Source: Methanobrevibacter sp. (GTDB lineage Archaea > Methanobacteriota > Methanobacteria > Methanobacteriales > Methanobacteriaceae). Taken from it: a stretch of DNA of 64,000 bases. Each line of letters starts with the position of its first letter. Within the stretch, counting starts at the first letter, position 1. The notes below the pieces were generated by a model. It saw nothing but the letters and a program-made list of their open reading frames with translations. It was not told where the DNA came from and ran no database searches. A program made the position numbers and the translations under genes. Shown piece after piece: positions 8,372-17,325 of this stretch. The DNA lies in NCBI RefSeq assembly GCF_017539065.1, contig NZ_JAFYHP010000026.1, forward strand, positions 30,047 through 94,046, written 5' to 3'.

Positions 8372-8908
8372 ATGACTAAAAACCGATGCTCATGGGCAGG
8401 ACCTGATGAAATTTATATAAGATATCATGATGAGGAATGGGGAATTCCAACCCATGACGATAAGGACCTCTTTGAAATGCTTGTTTTGGAGTCTTTCCAG
8501 GCAGGTCTGTCTTGGATAACAATTCTTAAAAAGCGTGAAAACTTTAGAGAAGCCTTTGATGACTTTGATGTGGAAAAGGTAGCAAATTATGATGATGATA
8601 AAATGGAAGAGCTTAGATTGAACGAAGGGATTATCCGCCATAAAGGCAAAATTGCCTCAGCAATCAACAATGCAAAAATTTTTATTGAAATTCAAAAGGA
8701 ATTCGGAAGCTTTGACTCATACATCTGGGGCTTTACCGAGGGTGAAGTTATAAAAGCGGAATATTTAACTGAATCTGACTTATCTAAACACATTTCAAAA
8801 GATCTGAAAAAGCGCGGAATGAAATTTGTTGGCCCAACAATAATCTATTCATATCTTGAATCGATTGGAATTATTGATAACCACCAGAAGGATTGTTTTA
8901 AATATTAA
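8372..8908 (+). CDS. tag: DNA-3-methyladenine glycosylase I
   Basis: 178 residues, the normal Tag length. Tag removes 3-methyladenine from alkylated DNA to start base excision repair. Visible features are the zinc ligands (Cys in NRCSWAG, His in YHDEEWG, and the His/Cys of NHQKDC at the C-terminus) and the catalytic-pocket motif LESFQAGLSWITILKKRE with its conserved Glu and Trp. The family is mainly bacterial, so acquisition by transfer is plausible, although base composition matches the surroundings. It is transcribed alone between a divergent acyltransferase and the convergent modC. Confidence 0.95.
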   Translation: MTKNRCSWAGPDEIYIRYHDEEWGIPTHDDKDLFEMLVLESFQAGLSWITILKKRENFREAFDDFDVEKVANYDDDKMEELRLNEGIIRHKGKIASAINNAKIFIEIQKEFGSFDSYIWGFTEGEVIKAEYLTESDLSKHISKDLKKRGMKFVGPTIIYSYLESIGIIDNHQKDCFKY

Positions 8909-8931
8909 TTTCAAAACTAGTATAGAAGAAG

Positions 8932-9966
8932 CTACTCTTCCAATAGGATTATATCTTTAGGGTCTACCTTTAAGTATTTAGGAAGCACAAATTCATGCTC
9001 ATGAATCTGCTTATCATATTTCCACCATAAACCATTTCCTAAGGTCACTTCCCATTCAAAAGGCATTTCCAATATTGATGAATCTTTAGTATCCAACACA
9101 TTTACGGCATCTTTTTCACAAGGAGCAAAATCATGCGCCCTTATTCCAATATGAGTAATGTTAGGTGAAATTTTTTTAGAAACTTCGAATGTTATGCCCC
9201 AATCAATGGATTTAAGATGATAATCATCTATTATTTCGACTTTAGAAATATTTTTACAGCCTGTAAGTCTTGCAACCTGAACTTTTCTAGGATTCTCAAA
9301 TACATCATAAGTATCTCCTTTTGCTATGATTTTGCCTTCATCCAATACTATAAGTTCATCACAAAACTGGAATGCCTCATCACGGTCATGAGTAACCATA
9401 ATAGAAAATCCTTCGAAATCTTTCAGTAAATTAACAAGTTCAAGACGCAGCTGTTCTTTTAAAAAAGTGTCCATGGCACTAAACGGTTCATCCAACAATA
9501 TGACATCCGGACGATAAGCCAATATGCGAGCTAAAGCTACCCTTTGTTGTTGGCCTCCGGACAATTGTCTTGGATATCTTTTTTCCAATCCCTCTAAATG
9601 AAAACGCTTAATCATTTGGGATACCCTTTTTCCATCGTCATCCTTAGGCAAACCAATGGCAACATTTTCTTCAACAGTCATATTGGGAAACAAAGCATAA
9701 TTCTGAAATAAATAGCCCACATTTCTTTTTTGAGGTTTCAAATTAATTTTCTTATTAGAATCAAAATAAACAGTTTCCTCATCAGTTGTTAAACTTACAA
9801 TGCCCTTATCCGGATCTACAATGCCTGCAATGGATTTCAATGTCATACTTTTACCGCATCCAGAAGGACCTAGAATACCCAAACGCCTTTTTTCCATTTC
9901 GAATTCAACATCCAAGTCAAATTCCTTTAGTTCCTTTTGGATATCTACTTTTAATTTATTACTCAT
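8932..9966 (-). CDS. modC: Molybdate/tungstate ABC transporter ATP-binding protein
   Basis: About 344 residues. Walker A GPSGCGKS, the Q-loop in YLFQNYALFP, ABC signature LSGGQQQR, Walker B VILLDEP and the switch His in VMVTHDRDEAF-like context are all present. A C-terminal extension (about 240-344) may be a small regulatory domain. Start chosen at the ATG at 9966, preceded by GGGGGAGG; an upstream in-frame TTG would place that binding site inside the gene. It is the last gene of the modA-modB-modC operon and powers oxyanion uptake for molybdopterin or tungstopterin enzymes such as formylmethanofuran dehydrogenase. Confidence 0.92.
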   Translation of the reverse strand: MSNKLKVDIQKELKEFDLDVEFEMEKRRLGILGPSGCGKSMTLKSIAGIVDPDKGIVSLTTDEETVYFDSNKKINLKPQKRNVGYLFQNYALFPNMTVEENVAIGLPKDDDGKRVSQMIKRFHLEGLEKRYPRQLSGGQQQRVALARILAYRPDVILLDEPFSAMDTFLKEQLRLELVNLLKDFEGFSIMVTHDRDEAFQFCDELIVLDEGKIIAKGDTYDVFENPRKVQVARLTGCKNISKVEIIDDYHLKSIDWGITFEVSKKISPNITHIGIRAHDFAPCEKDAVNVLDTKDSSILEMPFEWEVTLGNGLWWKYDKQIHEHEFVLPKYLKVDPKDIILLEE

Positions 9967-10019
9967 AATCCTCCCCCATGACATATACAAAATATATTTA
10001 GATCATCCCAAATAATAAA

Positions 10020-10697
10020 TTATTTCCATTGCTTTTCCTTACGTAAAGACACATAATCCATTATAAAAATAGCTATAAACGATATGACAACAATGACTAC
10101 TACATAATTAAAAGCTTCTCCCATATTACCTGCAGCCACTTCAGAATAAACTGCCATAGGGAGTGTTCTTGTTTGTCCGGCAATATTACCAGCAAGCATA
10201 GCTGTAGCACCGAATTCTCCTAAACCCCGAGCATAAGCAAGAATTCCTCCGCTGATAATTCCCGGCAATGCATTTGCAAATAAAACTTTCCAGAAAATTT
10301 TCCACTCGGACATACCTAATGTACGGCCGGCGTCTAACAAGTTGGAATCCACTTGTTCATATGCGCCCCTAGCGGAACGATACATTAAAGGAAAAGACAT
10401 GACTACTGCAGCAATAACAGTAGCCGGCCATGAAAAAGCAATTTTCACGGCAAAAAAGTCTATAAAGAACTTTCCTATTGGTCCCCTAACACCAAAAATG
10501 TACAAAAGAAAGAAACCTACTACAGTAGGTGGCAATACAATCGGTAGTGTAAAAATACCGTCCAGTACAATTTTTGCAGTGTCGTTTTTCATCTTAACAA
10601 TACCCCAAGCTACAACCAAACCTACAAAAAAGGTTATGAATATTGATAAACTTGCGGTTTTCATTGAAATGAAAATTGGAGACCAGTCAACTGCCAT
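10020..10697 (-). CDS. modB: Molybdate/tungstate ABC transporter permease
   Basis: 225 residues with about five or six membrane helices, the usual ModB length. The cytoplasmic coupling motif of binding-protein-dependent permeases is visible in ARGLGEFGATAMLAGN (EAA-like loop), as is the ModB-type motif LPPTVVGFFLLY. The start has GGTGAT at a good distance. It lies between modA (56 bp upstream) and modC (53 bp downstream), all on the minus strand. Confidence 0.93.
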   Translation of the reverse strand: MAVDWSPIFISMKTASLSIFITFFVGLVVAWGIVKMKNDTAKIVLDGIFTLPIVLPPTVVGFFLLYIFGVRGPIGKFFIDFFAVKIAFSWPATVIAAVVMSFPLMYRSARGAYEQVDSNLLDAGRTLGMSEWKIFWKVLFANALPGIISGGILAYARGLGEFGATAMLAGNIAGQTRTLPMAVYSEVAAGNMGEAFNYVVVIVVISFIAIFIMDYVSLRKEKQWK

Positions 10698-10723
10698 GTC
10701 TTTATCACCTTTAATATAATATA

Positions 10724-10740
10724 TTATTCACAAAGAATAA
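10724..10740 (-). promoter_or_regulatory. Intercistronic hairpin between modA and modB
   Basis: TTATTC-ACAAA-GAATAA (6-bp stem, 5-nt loop), in the 56-bp gap. It could lower readthrough so that modA mRNA exceeds modB/modC mRNA, as often seen for binding protein genes. It is weak thermodynamically. Confidence 0.3.
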
Positions 10741-10753
10741 CACTATTTGAAAT

Positions 10754-11578
10754 CTATTCGTGAATAGTGAAACCGTATTCAACGAAAACATCTTTAGCTT
10801 CTTGAGTTTGTAAGAAGTCCATGAATGCTTGTGTAGCGTCTGAATCTGTTGAATTTTTAAGTGCAGCTACAGGATAGATAACTGGAGTTTTTAAAGCATC
10901 ATCAGGAGCTTCACAAATTACTTTAACATCATCAGTGGATTTAGCATCAGTAGCATATACAATACCACAATCAGCAGATCCTTGTGCAACTTGGTTTAAT
11001 ACAGCGGTTACATCAGTACCTAAGGATAATTTAGGTTCAACAGTATCCCAAAGGCCAGTGTTGTTTAATACTTCTTGAGCATATTGACCTGCAGGTACGG
11101 ATTCTGGATCACCAATAGCAATGTTACCTTCTACATCTTTTAAGTCATCGAATGAAGTTATATTAGCATCTGAGTCTGCAGGTACAATTAATACAACTTT
11201 ATTTTCTAAAAATTGAAGATTGGTATCATTATCAACTAATCCTTCATCAGCTAAAGCGTTCATCTGTTTATTAGCTGCAGACATGAACACATCTGCTTCT
11301 AAACCGTTTTCAATTTGAGTTTGTAAATCCCCACTTGAAGCGTAAGTTGGAGTAACGGTTACACCAGGGTATTTTTCTTCAAACATAGGAATTAATTTTT
11401 CGTCAAAGGCATTTTTCAAACTTGCAGCAGCAGCTAAATTAACTTCTTGTCCATCTAAGCTAGTGTCAGTAGTATCACCAGTGATGAAATCAAACAAACC
11501 AGCAGAACATGAACCTATTGTAACTGCAGCAATCAGTACTATAGCAGAAATAACTAACAATTTCCTCATAGATTTCAT
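10754..11578 (-). CDS. modA: Molybdate-binding lipoprotein-like substrate-binding protein
   Basis: About 274 residues from the ATG at 11578. That ATG is preceded by GGAGG at 8 nt, which overlaps an upstream in-frame ATG at 11593 and argues against it. A hydrophobic signal segment ends in TIGSC, a possible lipid-anchor cysteine. The mature part follows the ModA pattern: AAASLKNAFDE, ASSGDLQTQIENG with oxyanion-binding Ser residues, EADVFMSA, and IGDPESVPAGQYA. It delivers molybdate or tungstate to ModB/ModC. A perfect inverted repeat near the predicted transcription start suggests repression by metal. Confidence 0.94.
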   Translation of the reverse strand: MKSMRKLLVISAIVLIAAVTIGSCSAGLFDFITGDTTDTSLDGQEVNLAAAASLKNAFDEKLIPMFEEKYPGVTVTPTYASSGDLQTQIENGLEADVFMSAANKQMNALADEGLVDNDTNLQFLENKVVLIVPADSDANITSFDDLKDVEGNIAIGDPESVPAGQYAQEVLNNTGLWDTVEPKLSLGTDVTAVLNQVAQGSADCGIVYATDAKSTDDVKVICEAPDDALKTPVIYPVAALKNSTDSDATQAFMDFLQTQEAKDVFVEYGFTIHE

Positions 11579-11618
11579 TGATTTTTCCTCCATTTTTTCA
11601 ATAACTTGTTAAAACCGA

Positions 11619-11636
11619 TGTGAAAATAAATTCACA
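11619..11636. promoter_or_regulatory. Operator-like palindrome of the modA promoter
   Basis: TGTGAA-AATAAA-TTCACA, a perfect 6-bp inverted repeat with a 6-bp spacer. On the minus strand a TATA-like TTTTATATATA lies just upstream (about 11657-11668), which puts the expected transcription start near 11635-11640, on top of the repeat. Binding there would block transcription; a molybdate- or tungstate-sensing repressor is plausible. Confidence 0.55.
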
Positions 11637-11654
11637 CATGTTAAGATTTATAGA

Positions 11655-11670
11655 GTTGTATATATAAAAG
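11655..11670 (-). promoter_or_regulatory. TATA box of modABC
   Basis: Minus-strand CTTTTATATATACAAC, about 25 bp before the palindrome at 11619-11636 and about 80 bp before the modA ATG. It has the AT-core of archaeal TATA boxes. Confidence 0.5.
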
Positions 11671-11875
11671 TTTTGTTATGAAATCACTGTTTAAAAAATT
11701 ATATCGAAAATAAAAAATCAATGCAAAACTTTGTAAAACGAAAAATATTATGTTTAAAAAGAAATGATGAATGGAAACAATTGTCATATCCATGATGAAA
11801 AAAGCGAAAATAAAACAGATTAATATGGAACATTTAAATAAGGATTAAATAATATAAACTATTAGAGGTATCAAA

Positions 11876-12283
11876 ATGTCAGACATAGAAAAAATAAATG
11901 ATATAATAACCAAAGCAGAAGTATTTTACCTTGCAACCGTAGACGGAGACAAACCAAAAGTAAGGCCGCTAGGTTTCCACTTGTTATTTGAAGATAAAAT
12001 CTACTTTGGGGTTGGAACCCATAAAGATGTCTACAAACAATTGGAAGCAAATCAAAGCGCAGAAATTGCAGCATGGGATGGAGAACACTTTTTAAGATAC
12101 TATGGAACCGCTGACTTAACTGGAAATGAAGCAGTAGTTGAAAAAGCATTTGAACTCATGCCTGAAATAGCTGAAGCATATAAAGCCAATAACTGGGAAA
12201 TGGGAGTCTTTTTCCTCAACGATGCAACAGCTGAAATCAGAAATATGTTTGCAATTGAAGAATCTTATGAATTCAAGTATTAA
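11876..12283 (+). CDS. Pyridoxamine 5'-phosphate oxidase-like flavin-binding protein
   Basis: 135 residues forming a compact split-barrel flavoprotein. The VFYLATVDGDKPKVRPLGF opening and the KDVYKQLEANQSAEIAAW segment are typical of the PNPOx-like family that binds FMN, or F420 in archaea. It is too short for a biosynthetic PNPOx and is better read as a small flavin-dependent reductase or stress protein. It is monocistronic and ends in a strong hairpin terminator that includes its stop codon. Confidence 0.87.
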   Translation: MSDIEKINDIITKAEVFYLATVDGDKPKVRPLGFHLLFEDKIYFGVGTHKDVYKQLEANQSAEIAAWDGEHFLRYYGTADLTGNEAVVEKAFELMPEIAEAYKANNWEMGVFFLNDATAEIRNMFAIEESYEFKY

Positions 12284-12300
12284 TGTCCAACATTAATACT
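12276..12300 (+). terminator. Hairpin terminator of the flavin-binding protein gene
   Basis: Perfect 11-bp stem AGTATTAATGT/ACATTAATACT with a CCA loop, followed by a T-rich run (12306-12312). The stop codon lies in the stem. Confidence 0.7.
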
Positions 12301-12377
12301 CAAACTTTTTTTAAAACCTTGCCTAATTCAGCCATTTGAAATAATGCTAAGAGCCCTTGAAAGAACATTAGGGGATT

Positions 12378-13544
12378 TCATTTTAATGAATACAAACAAA
12401 TCGGCAAAGCCAATAAGGTAATTATTGATGATATGAAATACAATGGAGCATATCCTGTACTTGCTGATACAAAACAACCCAATAATGCGGGTCCAAAGCC
12501 AATAGTTGCATCACAGAATATAAAAAATGTAGAAAGAGCATAGGATCTGCGATGTTCCGGAGTATTTCTTGTTATGATTGCAGTGCATGCCGAATTCAGG
12601 GTTCCAAAACCTAAAGCTGCACAAATTGCACAAATGATAACTGTAATATTTGATGGTATTAATGCAATCAACATCAAACCAATGGATTGGGCGATGATTC
12701 CAACAACACATACAATCTTGTCTCCACCGTTATCCTGAATTTTACCTGCCAGAGGCCTTGTAAGGACTAAACAGATTGAATATATTATGAAAAACCATGA
12801 AAAGACAGCAGTTAGATTGACTTCAGCAGCATATAATCTGTAAAATGATAAAATTGATACATATCCTAGGCTTGTAAGTGCTGTAAAAAATGAAACCGGA
12901 ACAGCACCGAACTCAATGACCTTTTCAATGCCGGAATATTGCTTTTCTTCAGATAATTTATCTTTAGTATCATATTTATCAATGTCTATCAGACTCATGA
13001 ATATCAATGCCAATGCTGAAAATACTCCCGCCGCTATAAAACAGCCATGAGAACCGACAGTATCATATAAAAAACCACCTATGAATGGGCCTAGACCTAC
13101 CGCTATTGTGGTTCCAAGCATGAAGTATCCGAATGCCTCTGAAAATCGTTTTTTAGGCAATATTGCAGAAGCCACCGTTACGATTGCATTGGCTGATGCG
13201 CCGAAACCGATACCGTGAACAAATCTGACAATGATTAACAAGGTAACATTATCCACTATAAAATACAGCAAACAAGCAAGAAAATGAATGCTCATGAAAA
13301 CAAGCGCTATTTTTCTCCAGCCGATTCTCTGTAAAGCGTCACCGGAGTATATCCTTGAGCACAATCCTCCAAAAACATATATCCCTGATACCAATCCTGC
13401 AATTGTTGCGGTTGACCCCATTGCAGTTGCATATTCAGTTACCGTTGACATCAATGCATACATTACAAGGGCCGTGAAAAGCAACGCACCAAATATCAGG
13501 AAAAATGATTTTGTGAAAATTTTTTCAGATTCGTCAACTGTCAT
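12378..13544 (-). CDS. Major facilitator superfamily transporter
   Basis: 388 residues with 12 predicted membrane helices. The MFS loop motif between helices 2 and 3 is present in the form GDALQRIGWRKIALV, and RFVHGIGFGASANAIVTVASAILPKKR fits the helix 4-5 region of drug-efflux type members. The substrate is not readable. It appears to be a single gene. Confidence 0.88.
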   Translation of the reverse strand: MTVDESEKIFTKSFFLIFGALLFTALVMYALMSTVTEYATAMGSTATIAGLVSGIYVFGGLCSRIYSGDALQRIGWRKIALVFMSIHFLACLLYFIVDNVTLLIIVRFVHGIGFGASANAIVTVASAILPKKRFSEAFGYFMLGTTIAVGLGPFIGGFLYDTVGSHGCFIAAGVFSALALIFMSLIDIDKYDTKDKLSEEKQYSGIEKVIEFGAVPVSFFTALTSLGYVSILSFYRLYAAEVNLTAVFSWFFIIYSICLVLTRPLAGKIQDNGGDKIVCVVGIIAQSIGLMLIALIPSNITVIICAICAALGFGTLNSACTAIITRNTPEHRRSYALSTFFIFCDATIGFGPALLGCFVSASTGYAPLYFISSIITLLALPICLYSLK

Positions 13545-13615
13545 CGTTAAGAATTATGTTTTTAATAATTTATAAAAGTTTAAAAAATAGAAAGATAGAA
13601 GTTGAAAAACAACTT

Positions 13616-15496
13616 CTAGAATAATCCGCTTTCGTCCAAACGTTTTTCAAAGTAATGGGCAGCCTTATCCGCTTTTTCTTTAATGATTAATGAAACAACT
13701 TCAGTAGCAAGTCCAATGCCTATTAGCATGACTAATGCAGGCCAGTAATTTGACCAGATTAAACCTAATTGTGCTTCACGCATTAAATCAATACCGTATG
13801 TCATCGGCAGGAACGGATATAATGTTTTGAATAGTGTACCCATAATCTCTATCGGATAGATTCCTCCAGTTCCGGATATCTGGAACAGCAGAAGAATTAT
13901 GGCAATTCCTTTTCCAACATTTCCCAAAGCCGAACTCAAAGAATATATCAATGCCATAAATACTACCGATACAAGTATCGCCGACAGCGTGAATAATGGA
14001 AGATTAGTTATATAAATTCCTAAAATGATTGAACCTGTAACAGTAACCAATGCCTGTAATACTGCCATGGCTAAGAACAAGGCTAACTTACCAAAGTACA
14101 TTTCAAGAGGAGAATATTTGGTTCCTTCACTAATTCCCGGTCTCAACATTGTATTTGTAATCAAAGCTCCAACCCACATGGACAATACTAAGTAGAACGG
14201 GGCAACTTGAGATCCATAATCAGGAACAGGGAACAGTTCATGTCTGTCCAATTTGATTGGGGAATAGAAATATTCTCCGAGAATTGTTTCATTGATTCCA
14301 GTGATTCCTGCAAGAGACTCCGCAGATGAAGCTAACGCACCTGATGCAGTGAATAATGCTTGAGTTGCACCATTTGAAAGCAATTGGGAACCTGCTGCAA
14401 GGGCTAATGAACCTTCAGCCAGTTCAACTGAACCATCAGCTAAATCGGATGCGCCTCCGGCTACCTTACTAGCGCCTCCTGCAACTTGACCAGAACCGTT
14501 AGCAAGTTTTGATGAACCTTCTGCAAGTGATGCGGAACCACCTGCTAACTTACTAGCTCCTTCAGCCACTTGGCCACTTCCATTTGCAAGCTTGACATTA
14601 CCCTCAACATATTCTTTCACAGGCCCTTCAGGGATTACGGACGGGTCAATTGCTGATTGTATCTCTTCAGATCCTTTTTCAACTTGACTTGCTCCCTCTT
14701 GAACCGCAGAAGAACCTTTTTTAACATCATTTGCTCCCTTATTAACTGCAGGTACTCCTTTTTGAACCTTATCTGCACCCTTTTCGACTTGACTTGCACC
14801 ATCTTTGACTTGACTTGCACCGTCTTTGACCTGGTCTGCACCATCTTGAACTTGGCTTGCACCGGATGCGACCTTCGCCGAACCTGCAGCAAGTTGATTT
14901 CCACCACTGGCCAACTTGCTTGCACCGGAAGCAAGACCTTCCTGCAATTCCCCAAGTTTTCCGTAAGCTGCAAGATTGATAATTTCAACAATTTTTGCAT
15001 TTAATGACAAGTAAACCGCATTTGAAGCAGAATCTGTTAATTTAGCCGCTACAGGATTCGCCTTCATGTTAACAATGTATTCAAGTTTTGCTTGCTGAGG
15101 ATCATCTGTAGTGATTGATAGAACATTTTCCGTCAGGTTTTTGGGAATTACAATTCCCGCATAATAATCTCCTTTATAAACACCCTCGCGCAGTTCATCT
15201 TCAGTTACAAAAGTCCAATCGAACTTGTCATTGTTCTTTAAGTCTTTAACAAGCTCATTTCCAATATTCAATTGTTTTCCTTCAAAACTTGACCCATTAT
15301 CCAAATTAGCTATTGCAAATTGAACATCACCCGTATTCCCATAAGGGTCCCAACATGCCTGAATATTAATAAGAGCATAAAGGGAAGGCAGAATAATCAA
15401 AGCAATTAGAACAAATGTTACAATAGGGTTTGAAAATGCAGCTTTGAAATCATTTTTGATAATTTCAATAATGTTTCCCAAGTCTCTCCCACTCAT
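13616..15496 (-). CDS. YhgE/Pip-like membrane protein with long repeat-rich extracellular domain
   Basis: About 626 residues. One N-terminal helix (ALIILPSLYALINIQA) precedes an outside domain, and the C-terminus has five or six helices of the ABC-2 permease type. Between them (about residues 190-380) lies a run of short repeats based on G-A-S-x-V/L with Lys/Asp/Glu spacers, as in bacterial YhgE/Pip proteins (phage-infection protein and type VII secretion-linked relatives). The ATG at 15496 has AGGT upstream; a GTG at 15508 is less likely. The family is commonest in Firmicutes, so ancient transfer is possible. Function in archaea is unknown. Confidence 0.85.
   Translation of the reverse strand: MSGRDLGNIIEIIKNDFKAAFSNPIVTFVLIALIILPSLYALINIQACWDPYGNTGDVQFAIANLDNGSSFEGKQLNIGNELVKDLKNNDKFDWTFVTEDELREGVYKGDYYAGIVIPKNLTENVLSITTDDPQQAKLEYIVNMKANPVAAKLTDSASNAVYLSLNAKIVEIINLAAYGKLGELQEGLASGASKLASGGNQLAAGSAKVASGASQVQDGADQVKDGASQVKDGASQVEKGADKVQKGVPAVNKGANDVKKGSSAVQEGASQVEKGSEEIQSAIDPSVIPEGPVKEYVEGNVKLANGSGQVAEGASKLAGGSASLAEGSSKLANGSGQVAGGASKVAGGASDLADGSVELAEGSLALAAGSQLLSNGATQALFTASGALASSAESLAGITGINETILGEYFYSPIKLDRHELFPVPDYGSQVAPFYLVLSMWVGALITNTMLRPGISEGTKYSPLEMYFGKLALFLAMAVLQALVTVTGSIILGIYITNLPLFTLSAILVSVVFMALIYSLSSALGNVGKGIAIILLLFQISGTGGIYPIEIMGTLFKTLYPFLPMTYGIDLMREAQLGLIWSNYWPALVMLIGIGLATEVVSLIIKEKADKAAHYFEKRLDESGLF
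14340..14950 (-). repeat. Short degenerate repeats in the YhgE/Pip-like gene
   Basis: Many copies of a 21-base unit coding for a seven-residue pattern like x-G-A-S-x-V/L-x. Both strands are open here over >300 bases because of the repeated composition; the antisense frames are not genes. Confidence 0.75.
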
Positions 15497-15680
15497 CTTA
15501 TACCTCACCGTATTACTATAAAAAGGGATTTACATGAAATAGTTCAATCTCCCCTAAACTAAATATATATTTCATTCTTTTAATATTAAATAATTTTGGA
15601 ATATCGATTATACTTTGTCAAAAAAACCTTGAAAAGTATTTAATGTATAATCATCAAACATTAGAGCAAGGGGAATAAAA

Positions 15681-17162
15681 ATGAAATACGGGAAGATTTT
15701 TTTAACGTTATGTTTAATTTTCTTCATGCTGAGTATCTTCAGTGTTTCGGCCAGTGATTTGAATGATACAATTACTGCAACTGAAGATGGTGATATGCTT
15801 GAAATTACTGAAGAAAACGGGATAATTGAATCTGCACAGGAAGACATTCTCTCAGCAAGCGACAATGGAACTTTCACAGCATTGCAACAAAAGATTGATG
15901 AGGCAAATGCAAGTTCTACAATCACATTGGACAGAGATTACACCTTTGATGAAGGATTCAGTACCAGAGGAATCATAATTGATAAAGATTTAACAATCAA
16001 CGGAAATGGACATACCATAAACGGATTGTCAAAATCCAGAATTTTCTTGATAAAATTAGGTAAACTCGCCCCTAATAAAGTCGTGTTGAATAACATTAAA
16101 TTAATAAACGGGGACACAAACCTTTATGGGGGAGCATTATTCAATTATGCGGATTTAACTGTCAACAATTGCCAATTTGATGGCAACCATGCGAAATACG
16201 CTGGCGGAGCAATTTGTTCTATTGGATATCTGGAATGTAAAAATTCCAAATTTAACAAGAATATAGCTGATGGTGATGGAGGCGCTATCTTTACATTATC
16301 ATGGAGAGGAACCCTTGAAAACATGATATGGATTTTAATCAATTCATCACAAGAGGGCAACCTGGACTTTTTAACCGACTATGCAAATGACGATACCCTT
16401 GTATATGCACAGGAAACCATAAGCAATTGCGTATTCACAAACAATGAGGCAAAAGGCCGTGGCGGTGGAGCAATTTATGGATTCGGACATATCAATATTA
16501 AAAAATCCACATTTACTTCAAATAAAGCCGGTGAAAAAGGCGGAGCCGTATTCGGTAATAAAAATCTGTTCATCTCAGATTCAAAATTCACCAGCAATCA
16601 AGCCCCTGTATACGGTGGAGCGGTTTACTTCAGATGCCATGACCAAGGAGGACATTATGAAAATAAAACATGGGTTTCAAAAATCAACTATTACTCAAAT
16701 TCCATAACAAACTCCATTTTTACAAAAAACACCGCCGGCAAAGGTGGGGCAATATATGCATTCAGATACAGTGATTCCGATACAGTCCATTGTGCCAAAG
16801 CGGTAAAATGTACCTTTGAAGCTAATAAAGCATCAAAAGGAAGGGACATTTACGGTGGAACCACTTCAAAATGCATATTCAACTATCCGAAATTAACATT
16901 GAAAAAGGTAAAAATCAAAAAATCCGCCAAAAAGCTTGTTTTAACCGCAAAGCTTAAAAAAGGTTTAAACCCTATCAAACATAAAAAAGTTACTTTTAAA
17001 TTTAAAGGCAAAACCTATAAAGCAAAAACCAACAAAAAGGGAATAGCTAAAGTAAAAATTAATAAGAAAGTACTTAAAAAGCTCAAAGTTGGTAAGAAAG
17101 TTAAATACCAAGCTAAATACGGCAAATTAGTTGTGAAAAGAACAGCAAAAGTTAAAAAGTAA
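15681..17162 (+). CDS. Adhesin-like surface protein with beta-helix and Lys-rich C-terminal domain
   Basis: 493 residues. A signal peptide (residues ~1-25, ending SVSAS) is followed by a parallel beta-helix made of turns with GGAI/GGAV motifs (about 90-400). The C-terminal ~85 residues are extremely Lys-rich (KKVTFKFKGKTYKAKTNKKG pattern) and resemble the Ig-like C-terminal domain of Methanobrevibacter adhesin-like proteins. There is no C-terminal membrane anchor, so this cationic domain may hold the protein on the acidic cell wall. SD AAGGGGA and a TATA-like stretch at about 15638-15650 lie upstream. Confidence 0.85.
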   Translation: MKYGKIFLTLCLIFFMLSIFSVSASDLNDTITATEDGDMLEITEENGIIESAQEDILSASDNGTFTALQQKIDEANASSTITLDRDYTFDEGFSTRGIIIDKDLTINGNGHTINGLSKSRIFLIKLGKLAPNKVVLNNIKLINGDTNLYGGALFNYADLTVNNCQFDGNHAKYAGGAICSIGYLECKNSKFNKNIADGDGGAIFTLSWRGTLENMIWILINSSQEGNLDFLTDYANDDTLVYAQETISNCVFTNNEAKGRGGGAIYGFGHINIKKSTFTSNKAGEKGGAVFGNKNLFISDSKFTSNQAPVYGGAVYFRCHDQGGHYENKTWVSKINYYSNSITNSIFTKNTAGKGGAIYAFRYSDSDTVHCAKAVKCTFEANKASKGRDIYGGTTSKCIFNYPKLTLKKVKIKKSAKKLVLTAKLKKGLNPIKHKKVTFKFKGKTYKAKTNKKGIAKVKINKKVLKKLKVGKKVKYQAKYGKLVVKRTAKVKK

Positions 17163-17191
17163 ATGCATCTGCATTTGCTTTTCTATTTTTT
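17161..17191 (+). terminator. Terminator of the adhesin-like gene at 15681
   Basis: AAATGCA-TC-TGCATTT hairpin beside the stop codon, then TTTTCTATTTTTTT. The T-tract is the main signal. Confidence 0.55.
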
Positions 17192-17195
17192 TAAA

Positions 17196-17223
17196 ATAAA
17201 AAAAAGTAGGAGAATCAATCTCC
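17196..17223 (-). terminator. Terminator of the symporter operon
   Basis: On the minus strand GGAGA-TTGAT-TCTCC followed by TACTTTTTTTT. It overlaps the stop codon of the 36-residue ORF, which supports that ORF as the last gene of the operon. Confidence 0.6.
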
Positions 17224-17325
17224 CTTATTCCAGTTTATAACACCATAAACAACACATAAAAGTGTGGATAAGATAATTCCCAAATATACTCCCCAAATCA
17301 TTGGATCTTCTATTCCTAAAATCAT
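17215..17325 (-). CDS. Small (36-residue) accessory membrane protein of the symporter
   Basis: A 36-residue ORF starting MILGIEDPMIWGVYLGIILS and ending VINWNKGD, with a single membrane helix. Its ATG overlaps the stop of the symporter gene in an ATGA arrangement (17322-17325), so translation is coupled. A GGAAGTGAT binding site lies in the last symporter codons. Small one-helix partners of this kind are known next to SSS-type symporters. Codon usage and the precise overlap support a real gene. It is followed by a hairpin terminator that includes the stop codon. Confidence 0.8.
   Translation of the reverse strand: MILGIEDPMIWGVYLGIILSTLLCVVYGVINWNKGD

Noticed and set aside
14635..15004. Open frames on both strands in the YhgE-like repeats
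   Set aside because: They come from the repeated base pattern; low-complexity products with no start signals.
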